Shown here: positions 39,646 through 47,098 of the stretch, in pieces
How the letters are laid out: each line of letters starts with the position of its first letter
Position numbering within the stretch: the first letter of the stretch is position 1
DNA from: DATGZH01 sp035297265
Lineage (GTDB): Bacteria; Actinomycetota; Acidimicrobiia; Acidimicrobiales; RAAP-2
Assembly (NCBI GenBank): GCA_035297265.1
Contig: DATGZH010000030.1
Location: 1-47,098, forward strand
Direction: 5' to 3'
DNA: 47,098 bases
The notes under the pieces: generated by a model
What the model was told of the DNA's origin: nothing
Databases searched by the model: none
The model's input: the letters and a program-made list of their open reading frames with translations, nothing else
Made by a program: the position numbers and the translations under genes

Positions 39646-40828
39646 GTCAGAAACAAGTCTCGCCCCTGACGCGGCCGCCCCCTTCATCGTCGACGCCGAC
39701 TCGCACTGGTGCGAGGCTCCCGACCTCTTCACCCGCCTGGCCCCGCCGGCCCTCGTCGACCGGGTACCCCGGGTCGAGGAGGTGGACGGCGAGCCCATGT
39801 GGGTCATGGACGGCCACCCGATCGGTCGCTTCAGCGCCGGTGGGGTGATCGCCCGCGACGGCTCGAAGGAGACGTCGGACATCGCCCTCAACCACTGGTC
39901 CCACGACCAGGTGCACCTCGGCGCGCACGACCCCGACGTCCGCCTCGCGGTCATGGACGAGTGCGGCATCGACGCCCAGATCATCTTCCCGAGCACGATC
40001 GGCCTCGGGGGCCAGGACCTCGGCATGGTCGACGACGAAGCCCTCTGCCGGGTAGTCGTCGAGATGTACAACGACCGCATGGCCGAGATCCAGGCGGCGT
40101 CGCACGACCGGCTCCTCCCGCTGCCGCTCATGCCGGCCTGGAGCGTCGAGCGCTGCGTCACCGAGGCGAAGCGGGTGGCCGACCTCGGGTGCCGGGGCGT
40201 CAACATGACGTCGGACCCCCAGGACCTCGGAGCCCCCGACCTGGCCAGCCGGGACTGGGACCCGTTCTGGGAGGTGTGCGCCGGGCTGCACCTGCCGGTG
40301 CACTTCCACATCGGGGCGAGCGCCACCACGATGGGCTTCTACGGCAGCTACCCCTGGCCGTCGCATCCGCCGAACACCCGCCTGGCCATCGGCGGGACGC
40401 TCCTCTTCATCGGTAACGCCCGCGTCGTGACCAACCTCATCCTCTCGGGCATGTTCGACCGGCACCCCGACCTGAAGATGGTGTCGGTCGAGAGCGGGGT
40501 GGGCTGGATCCCGTTCATCTTGGAGGCGCTCGACTACGAGATGGCGGAGAACGCCGGCCCCGAGTTGGCCGAGTTCAAGAAGCTGCCCTCGGAGTACTTC
40601 CGGAGCAACCTCTACGCCACGTTCTGGTTCGAGAACAACCGCAACAAGCTGCCCGACCTCATCGAGGCGGTGGGCGAGGACAACATCTTGTTCGAGACGG
40701 ACTTCCCCCACCCCACCTGTCTCTACCCGCACCCGCTGCAGACGGTCGAGGCCAAGATGGCCACGCTCCCCGAGACCACCCGCCGCAAGATCCTCGGCGA
40801 GAACGCCCGCCAGCTCTACCGGTTGTAA
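39644..40828 (+). CDS. amidohydrolase family protein (PF04909-type)
   Basis: Metal-dependent hydrolase or decarboxylase of 394 residues. It opens with IVDADSHWCE near residue 15 (D-x-D-x-H), has HFHIGAS near 221 with a metal His, and ends with NILFETDFPHPTCLYP near 346, the conserved DxPH motif. I chose the ATG at 39644. No ribosome site precedes it, but a TAGTCT -10-like hexamer ends 8 bases before the A, so a leaderless transcript is plausible. The start overlaps one copy of a motif shared with two other promoters of this island. Confidence 0.88.
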   Translation: MSETSLAPDAAAPFIVDADSHWCEAPDLFTRLAPPALVDRVPRVEEVDGEPMWVMDGHPIGRFSAGGVIARDGSKETSDIALNHWSHDQVHLGAHDPDVRLAVMDECGIDAQIIFPSTIGLGGQDLGMVDDEALCRVVVEMYNDRMAEIQAASHDRLLPLPLMPAWSVERCVTEAKRVADLGCRGVNMTSDPQDLGAPDLASRDWDPFWEVCAGLHLPVHFHIGASATTMGFYGSYPWPSHPPNTRLAIGGTLLFIGNARVVTNLILSGMFDRHPDLKMVSVESGVGWIPFILEALDYEMAENAGPELAEFKKLPSEYFRSNLYATFWFENNRNKLPDLIEAVGEDNILFETDFPHPTCLYPHPLQTVEAKMATLPETTRRKILGENARQLYRL

Positions 40829-40851
40829 GGGGCGCTCACCCGGCCCGTCCC

Positions 40852-41505
40852 TCAGGCCGGGTCGTCGGGCAGACGGAGGGCGTTGGCGAAGATCCGGGCC
40901 AGGTGGTCCACCCCCTCGTCGAAGCTGCAGTCGACCAGGCCCTGGACGAACCACATCTCGGGGAAGCGGTTGGTGATGGCGCCGACCGCGGCGGCGGCGA
41001 TGAGCGGGTCGAGGGTCGGGTCGGCCAGCCCGTGCCGCTGGAGCTGGCGGATCGAGTCGGCGACGCGGTGGCGGTAGCGCTCGTGGCGCTCCCGGCGGAG
41101 GGCCCCGAGGTCCTCGTCGTAGCGGGAGACCTGCTCGATGACGCCGATGATCCGGGCCTCGTCCCGGTAGGTCTCGAGGTGCCGCCGGATGGCCTCTTTG
41201 ATGCGCTGGCGCGGCGGGGCCTCGGAGGCCGGGTCGAGGATCACCGCGTCGAGGGGGGCGGAGAGCCGCTCGTCCACCTCGGCCGCCACCTCCCGGAACA
41301 CCTCCTCTTTGGAGTCGAAGTAGTGGTAGAAGGAGCCGTGGGAGAGGCCGGCCCGCTCGGCGATGTCGGAGATGCGGGCGTCGAGGAAGCCGTGCTCCTC
41401 GAAGATCGCCTTGGCCGCCTCCACGAGGCGCGCCCGGGTGCGGGCGCCCTTCTGGGATCTCGGCCCGCTCGGCCGCTCGCTGTTCAGTGGCACGGCCGTC
41501 GCCAC
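40852..41505 (-). CDS. TetR-family transcriptional regulator
   Basis: Repressor of 217 residues. The HTH region at about 24-70 reads ARLVEAAKAIFEEHGFLDAR, then ISDIAERAGLSHGSFYHYFDSKEEVF, a textbook TetR_N domain. The C-terminal domain is helical and would bind an aromatic or acyl ligand. I chose the GTG at 41505 because AGAGGAG lies 5 bases upstream; the frame is open to 41583. It is flanked by amidohydrolase and P450 genes, so it likely controls the island. An ACCGT-N6-ACGGT dyad at 41543-41558 could be its own operator. Confidence 0.93.
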   Translation of the reverse strand: MATAVPLNSERPSGPRSQKGARTRARLVEAAKAIFEEHGFLDARISDIAERAGLSHGSFYHYFDSKEEVFREVAAEVDERLSAPLDAVILDPASEAPPRQRIKEAIRRHLETYRDEARIIGVIEQVSRYDEDLGALRRERHERYRHRVADSIRQLQRHGLADPTLDPLIAAAAVGAITNRFPEMWFVQGLVDCSFDEGVDHLARIFANALRLPDDPA

Positions 41506-41542
41506 GCCCGCTCCTCTCTCGACGAGTTCGGTCTCACCGCTC

Positions 41543-41558
41543 ACCGTGACACAACGGT
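41543..41558. promoter_or_regulatory. candidate TetR autoregulatory operator
   Basis: Inverted repeat ACCGT-N6-ACGGT 38 bases upstream of the tetR start. It differs from the ATTGACGTC motif seen at the neighbouring promoters, so it is a competing candidate for the TetR binding site. Confidence 0.35.
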
Positions 41559-41588
41559 CGGCCCGAGCGTACGGTTCGCCCACCCCGG

Positions 41589-41606
41589 CGCCGGGACATC
41601 CCGGCG
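41589..41606. repeat. hairpin after P450 stop
   Basis: CGCCGGG-ACAT-CCCGGCG, a perfect 7-bp stem, begins 9 bases past the P450 stop and lies between P450 and tetR. There is no T-run, so at most it is a weak or attenuating terminator. Confidence 0.4.
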
Positions 41607-41614
41607 TCGCCGAC

Positions 41615-42823
41615 TCACGACGTGACCACCGGCAGGCTCTCCCACCCGCGCACGGTGGAGGTCCGGGCCTGCCTGGCGTGCTCCCAGTCGACCTCCCACA
41701 CCGGGAAGCGCTGCAGCACCTCGTCGAGGGCCACCCGCCCCTCGAGGCGGGCGAGGGCCGCCCCGAGGCAGAAATGGAGGCCGTAGCCGAAGCTCAGGTG
41801 GTGCACGAACTCCCGGTGGATGTCGAAGCGGTCGCCGTCGGCGAACCGGCGGTCGTCCCGGTTGGCCGAGCCGTTGATGAGCAGCATCACGCTCCCCTCG
41901 GCCACCTTGTGGCCGTGGTGCTCGACGTCGGTCGCCACGTAGCGGGCCTGCACCGGTGAGGGCGCCTCGTAGCGCAGGATCTCCTCAATGGCCCGGGGGA
42001 CGAGCGAGCGGTCGGCCACCAGCTCGGCCCGCTGGTCGGGGTGCTCGGCCAGCAGCTTGCCCGTCCAACCGATGAGCCGCGTCGTCGTCTCGTTGCCCGC
42101 CCCGGCGATGAGGGAGACGTACGTGAGGACCTCCTCGCGGGTGAGCCGCCGGCGCTCCCCGTGCTCGTCGTCGAACTCCGCGTTCAAGAGCTCGGTCATG
42201 AGGTCGTCGGAGGGGTGCTCGGCCCGCCACTCGATGTAGTCGGCGAACATCGAGACCGTGTCGAAGTCCCGGGTGACCACCTTGGCCTCCTCGCCCTCCT
42301 CGAGGCGCAGGCCCTCGTCGAGGCGGTCCCGGATGGCCTCCTGGTCCTCCTCGGGGATGCCGAGGAGGTAACCGATGGTCCGCATCGGCATCTCCGCCCC
42401 GAGGTCGGCGATGAAGTCGAACCGAGCGGCCCCGACGAGCGGGTCGAGCGTGCGGGCGCAGAACTCCCGGACCTTGGGCTCGATGGCCGCCATCTTCTTC
42501 GGGGTGAAGACCCGGGACATGAGGCCCCGGTGCACGTCGTGCTGCGGCGGGTCCTCCATGAGGATCATCCCCGGGGGCATCTCCATGTTGGCCTTGATCA
42601 CCTCGAGGACCGAGCCCCGGCCCGAGCGGTAGGTGGCCCAGTCGATGAGGCCCTGCTCGACGTCGTCGAAGCGGGAGAGGGCGAAGAAGTCGTACTGCTC
42701 GTTGTAGTAGAGCGGCGCCTCGTCCCGGAGCCGACGCCACACCGGGTGGGGGTCGACGTCGATCTCGAAGTCGTAGGGGTCGTAGTAGGGGTGGCTGGCC
42801 GTCTCCGTCACGTTCGCCCCCAT
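41615..42823 (-). CDS. cytochrome P450 (third of three)
   Basis: Soluble haem monooxygenase of 402 residues. The I-helix motif is AGAGNETTTRL near residue 238, ExxR is in IEEILRY near 278 and the haem loop is FGYGLHFCLG near 345. The N-terminal sequence (PYDFEIDVDPHPVWRRLRDE) resembles P450s acting on steroids or fatty acids, but the substrate is not assignable. I chose the ATG at 42823; the GTG at 42877 would place the promoter motif inside the coding region. No ferredoxin is encoded nearby on this side, so it may share the one at 21868. Confidence 0.94.
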   Translation of the reverse strand: MGANVTETASHPYYDPYDFEIDVDPHPVWRRLRDEAPLYYNEQYDFFALSRFDDVEQGLIDWATYRSGRGSVLEVIKANMEMPPGMILMEDPPQHDVHRGLMSRVFTPKKMAAIEPKVREFCARTLDPLVGAARFDFIADLGAEMPMRTIGYLLGIPEEDQEAIRDRLDEGLRLEEGEEAKVVTRDFDTVSMFADYIEWRAEHPSDDLMTELLNAEFDDEHGERRRLTREEVLTYVSLIAGAGNETTTRLIGWTGKLLAEHPDQRAELVADRSLVPRAIEEILRYEAPSPVQARYVATDVEHHGHKVAEGSVMLLINGSANRDDRRFADGDRFDIHREFVHHLSFGYGLHFCLGAALARLEGRVALDEVLQRFPVWEVDWEHARQARTSTVRGWESLPVVTS

Positions 42824-42847
42824 CTTCGGTCGAGCGTCGGGGGGCCC

Positions 42848-42877
42848 AATGTATCCCAATATTGACGTCACAGTCAC
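42848..42877 (-). promoter_or_regulatory. promoter candidate for the third P450
   Basis: On the minus strand GTGACT (42872-42877), 18-base spacer, TACATT (42848-42853). The shared motif lies within the spacer, overlapping the divergent promoter. The match is moderate. Confidence 0.35.
42858..42869. promoter_or_regulatory. shared promoter motif, copy B
   Basis: AATATTGACGTC on the plus strand, identical over 12 bases to the minus-strand copy at 45711-45722. The match continues as NN-AGTC-NN-TA. It lies between the P450 and the secreted hydrolase gene and covers the -35 of the latter. In an otherwise GC-rich genome such an AT-rich 12-mer shared by two promoters is notable. Confidence 0.5.
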
Positions 42878-42890
42878 TATTTATTACCGT
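42862..42890 (+). promoter_or_regulatory. promoter candidate for the secreted hydrolase
   Basis: TTGACG (42862-42867), exactly 17 bases, then TACCGT (42885-42890), a good primary-sigma match. The predicted start near 42897 leaves a leader of about 25 bases with an AAGGAG ribosome site. Confidence 0.6.
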
Positions 42891-42922
42891 GGCCACGACC
42901 CCGGCACCCCGAAGGAGCGTGG

Positions 42923-44404
42923 TTGGGACTTCGTCGGAGTGGCACCGTGGGTTGGCGCGCCGTCACGGCCGGCGCCCTCGGGTTGAGCGCGCTCGTCGTG
43001 AGCGTCGGCACCTTGGCCGCTCCCGCCCCGGCGGCCGCGACGGGCGGGTCCGACCCGTTCCGGGCGGCGGCCACGTTCGTCGGACCGATCACCGGGGGCC
43101 ACGTCATCGAGCCCGAGACGGCGCTCCCCACCGAGCTCGGCCGCTACGGCTACGTCGAGCAGGAGTTCTTCGCCTCGGGCACGGCGCACGCCTACGGGGT
43201 CACCTCCTCGCCCGTCGACGGACGATGGACGGTCGAACCCAGCACCGCGGCCAGCTACCGCACCCGGGTGCTCGTCCGCCGACCGGCCGACCCGGCCCGC
43301 TTCAGCGGGACGGTGGTCGTCGAGTGGATGAACGTCTCGGAGGGTGAGTCCGCGCCCGACTGGATGTACCTCAATCCCGAGCTGATGGCCGCGGGCGACG
43401 CCTGGGTGGGCGTCTCGGCCCAGGCCCTCGCGGTCGACGGCGGCACGCCGATCCTCGGCTCGCTCCAGGGGGCGGGCAAGGGCCTCGTGGCGGAGGAGCC
43501 CGAGCGGTACGGCTCGCTCCACCATCCGGGCGACGACTACGCGTTGGACCTGTTCGACCAGGTCGGACTGGGACTGCGCGCCGACCCTTCCAGCATCCTC
43601 GGACCGTTGCGGCCCCGCCACATCGTGGCCGTCGGCGAGTCGCAGTCGGCCTTCTACCTCACGACCTTCGCCGACGCCATCGAGCCCGAGAGCCACGCCT
43701 TCGACGGGATCTTCATCCACAGCCGGGCCGGCACGGCCGCACCGCCGAGCGCCACGGCGAGCGGCCCGGCCTCGGGTGGCGCCGGCGTGCGGATCCGGAC
43801 GGACCTCCACGTCCCGGTCTTCATGTTCGAGACACAGACCGACGTCATCGAACTGGGCTACGCCGCCGCCCAGCAACCCGACTCCCGCGACGTCCGGACC
43901 TGGGAGGTGGCCGGCACCTCGCACGCCGACAGCTACATCCTCGGATCGACGCCCCTCAGCGTCCTCGGCTGCACGACCCCGATCAACACCGGGCCCCAGC
44001 ACCTGGTGGTCCAGGCGGCCTTCGCCGACTTCGTCCGCTGGGTGGTGGACGGCACCCCGCCGCCTTCGCCGCCACCCTTCAGGCTCAGCTCGCGGAGCCC
44101 CCCGACGCTCGCCCTCGACCGCTACGGCAACGTCATCGGGGGCGTACGGACGCCGGCCGTGAACGTGCCGACCGCCACGCTCAGCCAGATCGCACCCCCC
44201 GGCACGAGCGTCATCTGCTCCTTGTTCGGCTCGACCACGCCCTTCAGCGCCCAGATGCTGGCCACCCTCTACGGCACGAAGGCCCACTACCTCGCCCGCT
44301 ACACCGCCGCGCTGGACCGGGCCATCGCCGGCGGCTACGTCCTCCCGGCCGACCGGGCCATGCTCCTCGCCGAGGCGCGGCAGGTGACGTTCCCCGCCGC
44401 CTGA
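42923..44404 (+). CDS. secreted alpha/beta hydrolase-domain protein (PF20091-like)
   Basis: Exported hydrolase of 493 residues. A signal peptide spans about 1-38 (LRR start, hydrophobic core, then APAPAAA). The mature part has YRTRVLVRRPADPARFSGTV near 111, VVEWMNVS near 131, the nucleophile elbow VGESQSAFY near 237, an acid candidate in FETQTDVIELGY near 300 and a His candidate in VAGTSHADSY near 329. This layout matches the large uncharacterised alpha/beta hydrolase family PF20091. The TTG at 42923 has AAGGAG about 5 bases upstream; a GTG at 42947 is an alternative but would lose the basic residues of the signal. The substrate is unknown. Confidence 0.83.
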   Translation: MGLRRSGTVGWRAVTAGALGLSALVVSVGTLAAPAPAAATGGSDPFRAAATFVGPITGGHVIEPETALPTELGRYGYVEQEFFASGTAHAYGVTSSPVDGRWTVEPSTAASYRTRVLVRRPADPARFSGTVVVEWMNVSEGESAPDWMYLNPELMAAGDAWVGVSAQALAVDGGTPILGSLQGAGKGLVAEEPERYGSLHHPGDDYALDLFDQVGLGLRADPSSILGPLRPRHIVAVGESQSAFYLTTFADAIEPESHAFDGIFIHSRAGTAAPPSATASGPASGGAGVRIRTDLHVPVFMFETQTDVIELGYAAAQQPDSRDVRTWEVAGTSHADSYILGSTPLSVLGCTTPINTGPQHLVVQAAFADFVRWVVDGTPPPSPPPFRLSSRSPPTLALDRYGNVIGGVRTPAVNVPTATLSQIAPPGTSVICSLFGSTTPFSAQMLATLYGTKAHYLARYTAALDRAIAGGYVLPADRAMLLAEARQVTFPAA

Positions 44405-44416
44405 GCGAGCCGGTGC

Positions 44417-45619
44417 TCAGGCGGCGAAGGGCAGGTGCATCGCCTCGGCCAGGTTGCCCCCCATGACCCGGGCGATGTCCTCCGCCGGCAGGCCCGCCAG
44501 CTCCTCCACGTAGGAGAGCGGGTCGGACATCCCCTCGGCGTGGGGGTAGTCCGAGCCGAAGACCACCCGGTCGGCCCCCATGAGCTCGATGAGGCCCCGG
44601 GGGTCCTCCTCGTGGAACGGGTGGATCCAGACGTTGCGCTTGAGCACAGCGAGGGGGTCCTCGCCGTAGAGGCGGGGGTTGTGGGCGTAGGCCTGACCCA
44701 CCGCGTCGACGAAGGGGCGCACCCAGCCCGAGCCGTTCTCGACCGGCAGGATGCGCAGCGTCGGGAACCGCGAGAGGAGCCCGTGGCCGATGATCGAGGC
44801 CATCGTGTCGAAGATCCCCCGGCCCTGGGTATGCATGATCTCGAGGAAGCCCGACGGACCGGCGAACGGGAGGTGCTCGCCGTCGGGCCGGCCCTCCCAG
44901 AGGTTGTAGTAGCGCGTGAGGCCGTCGTCGGAGGAGTGCAGCCCGACCGTGATGTCGGCCTCGGCCACCTGCCGCCAGAAGGGGTCGAACTCGGGGAGGG
45001 CGAACGAACGCGTGCCCTCGAAGCCCGGCACCGGGGCCGGCCGGATCAGGATGATCTTGGCCCCCCGCTCCACCACCCACTCGAGCTCCTTGATGGCCTC
45101 GCTCACGATGGGGAGGGTGATGATCGGCGTCGGGAAGATCCGGCCCTCGTAGTCGAAGGTCCACTGCTCGTGCAGCCACTGGTTGAGGGCGTGCACCACG
45201 GCGTGGGTGGCCCTCGGGTCGTTGCGCAGCCGGTCCTCCAAGAGGCTGGCCAGCGTGGGCCACATGAGGGCCCGGTCGATGCCGAGCTCGTTCATGAGCT
45301 GCAGGCGCGGCTCGGGGGCGAAGAAGGCCTCGGGCGAGCGGATCGGCTCCCCCATCAGCTCCCTCGTGCTCTTGCCCTCGGGGTTGCCGTGCTTGAAGTA
45401 CTCCTCCCAGGCCCCGGGCCGGGCCACCACGCCGAAGGTGGGGTTCGGGATGTACTCGGAGATCACGCCCTTCACGGCGATCTTGTCCCGCCCGTTCACC
45501 TGCACGTACTTGATGAGCCCGCCGTACTCGGCCGGCAGGAACCTGGTGAAGGCGTCCACCGTCTCGTACAGGTGGTTGTCCGCGTCGAAGACGGGAAAGT
45601 CGACCACGGTCTTCTGCAC
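44417..45619 (-). CDS. amidohydrolase family protein (PF04909-type)
   Basis: Third member of the D-x-D-x-H amidohydrolase group in the window, 400 residues. The start VVDFPVFDADNHLYE carries the metal motif. Other family segments are VGLHSSDDGLTRYY near residue 226, a catalytic region near 320 (NVWIHPFHEEDPRGL) and VVFGSDYPHAEGMSDP near 352 with the conserved Asp. I chose the GTG at 45619 because GGAGG lies 5 bases upstream and a good promoter lies about 65 bases further up. It is convergent with the secreted hydrolase gene (12-base gap) and divergent from the thioesterase-like gene. Confidence 0.9.
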   Translation of the reverse strand: MQKTVVDFPVFDADNHLYETVDAFTRFLPAEYGGLIKYVQVNGRDKIAVKGVISEYIPNPTFGVVARPGAWEEYFKHGNPEGKSTRELMGEPIRSPEAFFAPEPRLQLMNELGIDRALMWPTLASLLEDRLRNDPRATHAVVHALNQWLHEQWTFDYEGRIFPTPIITLPIVSEAIKELEWVVERGAKIILIRPAPVPGFEGTRSFALPEFDPFWRQVAEADITVGLHSSDDGLTRYYNLWEGRPDGEHLPFAGPSGFLEIMHTQGRGIFDTMASIIGHGLLSRFPTLRILPVENGSGWVRPFVDAVGQAYAHNPRLYGEDPLAVLKRNVWIHPFHEEDPRGLIELMGADRVVFGSDYPHAEGMSDPLSYVEELAGLPAEDIARVMGGNLAEAMHLPFAA

Positions 45620-45689
45620 GACGACCTCCGGGTGCTCGCTGCTCGGGAAAGAGGCGGCCCTGGGCAGCGGCCCACGACCGGCCGACCGC

Positions 45690-45718
45690 ACCCTACTAGT
45701 TATCGACTTCGACGTCAA
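45690..45718 (-). promoter_or_regulatory. promoter candidate for the third amidohydrolase
   Basis: On the minus strand TTGACG (45713-45718), exactly 17 bases, then TAGGGT (45690-45695). The leader would be about 64 bases. It has the same design as the promoter at 42862. Confidence 0.55.
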
Positions 45719-45722
45719 TATT
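45711..45722. promoter_or_regulatory. shared promoter motif, copy C
   Basis: On the minus strand AATATTGACGTC, identical over 12 bases to copy B, covering the -35 of the amidohydrolase promoter. It lies between two divergent genes, so it could control both. Confidence 0.5.
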
Positions 45723-45815
45723 AGAGGAGGCCCTGGCGACCTGGGACCGGGTCCGGCCGGCTGGCTACCCTCGGCCCATCGCTCGGCATGCGGTCCGAGC
45801 CGGGGAGGTGCCGAG

Positions 45816-46667
45816 GTGCGAGACATCCGGGAACTGCGGGAGGACAAAGAGGCCTACGCGGCGGAGCTCGAGCGCCGCTGGACGGGCCTCCTCAGCTACC
45901 GCTACATCGGGCGCAACTACTCGTCCATGAACACCGGCGAGGCCGACAACACGGTCACCCTGCGCCGGGACATGCGCAACGCCACCGGTGGGCTCCTGGT
46001 GGCGCCGCTCTCGATCAGCTCGCCCGAGGGCAACGTGGGCTCGGACCTCGAGACCGTGCCCAACCCCGTCATCCACAGCTGCCAGATCCTCGACCCCGCC
46101 CGCGACGTGCAGCGCATCGAGGTGGTCGAGTCCGAGGTGCTCCACTCGGGCACCCGGATGGGCTACAGCCGCTCGAAGATCGTCGACGCCGACGACCACG
46201 ACCGGGTCATCGCCTTCACCGAGGGTCAGGGGGTGCGGATCGGGACGGTGCCCGAGGGCCTGAAGAAGATGCCCGAGAGCAGGCTGGAGATCGTGGACTC
46301 ACCGGACCTGCCGCCGCTCTCCGAGGCGTTCGGAGCGTCGCGCCGCCCCGACGGCCACTGGGTCCTGCCCGAACTGTCGGTGGAGCTCGCCTCGCCTGAC
46401 GCCGCCCTCCATATCGGCCCCCAGCACGTCGTTCTCGAAACGGCCGCCGTCGACCTGGCCGCTGCCCTGACCGGCACCGACCGCCTCCAGATGGAGGCCT
46501 GGCACGTGATGTTCCTCGCCCGCGGCAAGATCGGCCCGTTCCGGGTCGACGGCGAGGCGCACCACGGCACAGACGGATTGGTCGGCGTCCGGCTCAGCCT
46601 CAACGACGAGGGCAACGAGGCGAAGGCGGTGACGGCCGCGTCGGCCCTCCTCCGAATCGTCGGCTAG
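45816..46667 (+). CDS. hotdog-fold thioesterase-like protein with two domains
   Basis: Probable acyl-CoA thioesterase-type protein of 283 residues. The N-terminal half ends in a typical hotdog strand run (QRIEVVESEVLHSGTRMGYS, then VIAFTEGQGVRIG near residue 137). The C-terminal half has its own helix (HVVLETAAVDLAA near 206) and strand run ending DGLVGVRLSLNDEGNEAKAV. Two tandem hotdog domains would form an intramolecular dimer. I chose the GTG at 45816 because GGGGAGG lies 7 bases upstream; the frame is open to 45183 as antisense. It probably removes or senses acyl-CoA in the catabolic island; specificity is unknown. Confidence 0.65.
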   Translation: MRDIRELREDKEAYAAELERRWTGLLSYRYIGRNYSSMNTGEADNTVTLRRDMRNATGGLLVAPLSISSPEGNVGSDLETVPNPVIHSCQILDPARDVQRIEVVESEVLHSGTRMGYSRSKIVDADDHDRVIAFTEGQGVRIGTVPEGLKKMPESRLEIVDSPDLPPLSEAFGASRRPDGHWVLPELSVELASPDAALHIGPQHVVLETAAVDLAAALTGTDRLQMEAWHVMFLARGKIGPFRVDGEAHHGTDGLVGVRLSLNDEGNEAKAVTAASALLRIVG

Positions 46668-46757
46668 TCGCTCGACACACCTCGTAGGGCGCGAGCACCT
46701 GGTCGTTGTGGTGCGAGCCGACATGGGCCTGCGGACCGAGGTGGGAGGCTTCCAACG

Positions 46758-47098
46758 ATGGACGATGAGGAGCGGGTCGTCGAACTGGACCTGCCGTGGC
46801 AGCCGGATGCCGGTGCCCCCCATCCCGTCGTCAGGCAGGACGAGGCACGACTCGTGGTCGTCTACCGAGCGGCCCACCCCGCCGTCGGCCCCTTCGTCCG
46901 ACTCCAATTCGACAGCCCGCTCTGCTCGATCTTCGGCTACCCCAACGATGAGGCACTCGCCGGTCATCCCCTCTACGAGGTCGGTCTCGGTTCCTATGGG
47001 CTGTACGAGGTCCTCTCATCTGCGTGGCTGCGAGAGCTGCGCGGACGAAACCTGACGTGCTTTCCGAACTCCACCTGGTGGCCGGATCCCCCTCATGA
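46758..47098 (+). CDS. hypothetical protein, 3' end outside window
   Basis: The 113 visible codons run off the right edge without an in-frame stop. The sequence begins MDDEERVVELDLPWQPDAGA. Its centre reads VRLQFDSPLCSIFGYPNDEA, followed by LAGHPLYEVGLGSYGLYEV and a Trp-containing stretch. The FGYPNDEALxGHPL pattern is one I associate with a small family of uncharacterised bacterial proteins; no function can be given. GGGAGG lies 9 bases before the ATG. It is probably a separate transcription unit, 90 bases after the thioesterase-like gene. Confidence 0.7.
   Translation, partial: MDDEERVVELDLPWQPDAGAPHPVVRQDEARLVVVYRAAHPAVGPFVRLQFDSPLCSIFGYPNDEALAGHPLYEVGLGSYGLYEVLSSAWLRELRGRNLTCFPNSTWWPDPPH

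Noticed and set aside
42824..42877. GTG at 42877 as start of the third P450
   Set aside because: It would place both promoter elements and the shared motif inside the coding region, and the added residues do not resemble a P450 N-terminus.

Overview
The window is GC-rich throughout, with almost every codon ending in G or C, frequent GTG/TTG starts and GGAGG-type ribosome sites. It carries mycothiol/DinB-type and polyphosphate-glucokinase genes and secreted proteins built of 'GYWLVAADGGVFAFG' repeats. Together these point to a high-GC actinobacterium; I infer Acidimicrobiia or a close relative. No rRNA, tRNA, CRISPR array, insertion sequence or phage gene was found.

Layout. (1) 1-9.4 kb: central carbon metabolism. 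A minus-strand operon ppgK-tkt-tal-pgi-gnd-pgl is followed by rpiA on the plus strand and zwf (cut by the window edge) on the minus strand. Together they phosphorylate glucose with polyphosphate and run the oxidative and most of the non-oxidative pentose phosphate pathway; rpe is not in the window. ppgK is preceded by an 11-codon open frame whose stop overlaps the ppgK start. (2) 9.5-17.7 kb: unrelated housekeeping and envelope genes: an HSL-type esterase, a membrane-anchored YceI protein, an amidohydrolase, a cold-shock protein with a clear terminator, a probable 48-residue protein, a nucleosidase, a secreted repeat protein, and a MarR regulator overlapping a DHA2-type exporter. (3) 17.7-26.4 kb: a tight minus-strand catabolic operon (cyclase, FMN hydroxy-acid oxidase, two HpaI-type aldolases around a 3Fe-4S-type ferredoxin, D-2-hydroxyacid dehydrogenase, cytochrome P450, phosphotriesterase-like hydrolase). 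A second P450 lies directly upstream. A good promoter candidate sits between that P450 and the 8-gene run. (4) 26.4-30.7 kb: two exported proteins, a beta-helix protein and a 13-repeat propeller-like protein, behind a 10-bp tandem repeat. (5) 30.7-38.6 kb: DinB-like protein, a PadR-ABC ATPase-FtsX permease operon with a strong operator candidate, and small and large membrane proteins. (6) 38.6-47.1 kb: a second catabolic island with two metal-dependent amidohydrolases, a P450, a TetR regulator, two alpha/beta hydrolases and a hotdog thioesterase-like protein. Three promoter regions here share a 9-bp motif, and two of them share 12 bp, which suggests a local regulon.

The two parts most likely to hold undescribed biology are the 8-9 gene P450/ferredoxin/aldolase operon, whose enzymes fit a stepwise ring or lactone degradation ending in retro-aldol cleavage, and the TetR-centred island with the shared promoter motif. 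All functions are assigned by motif and family recognition from the translated sequence; no database search was run.
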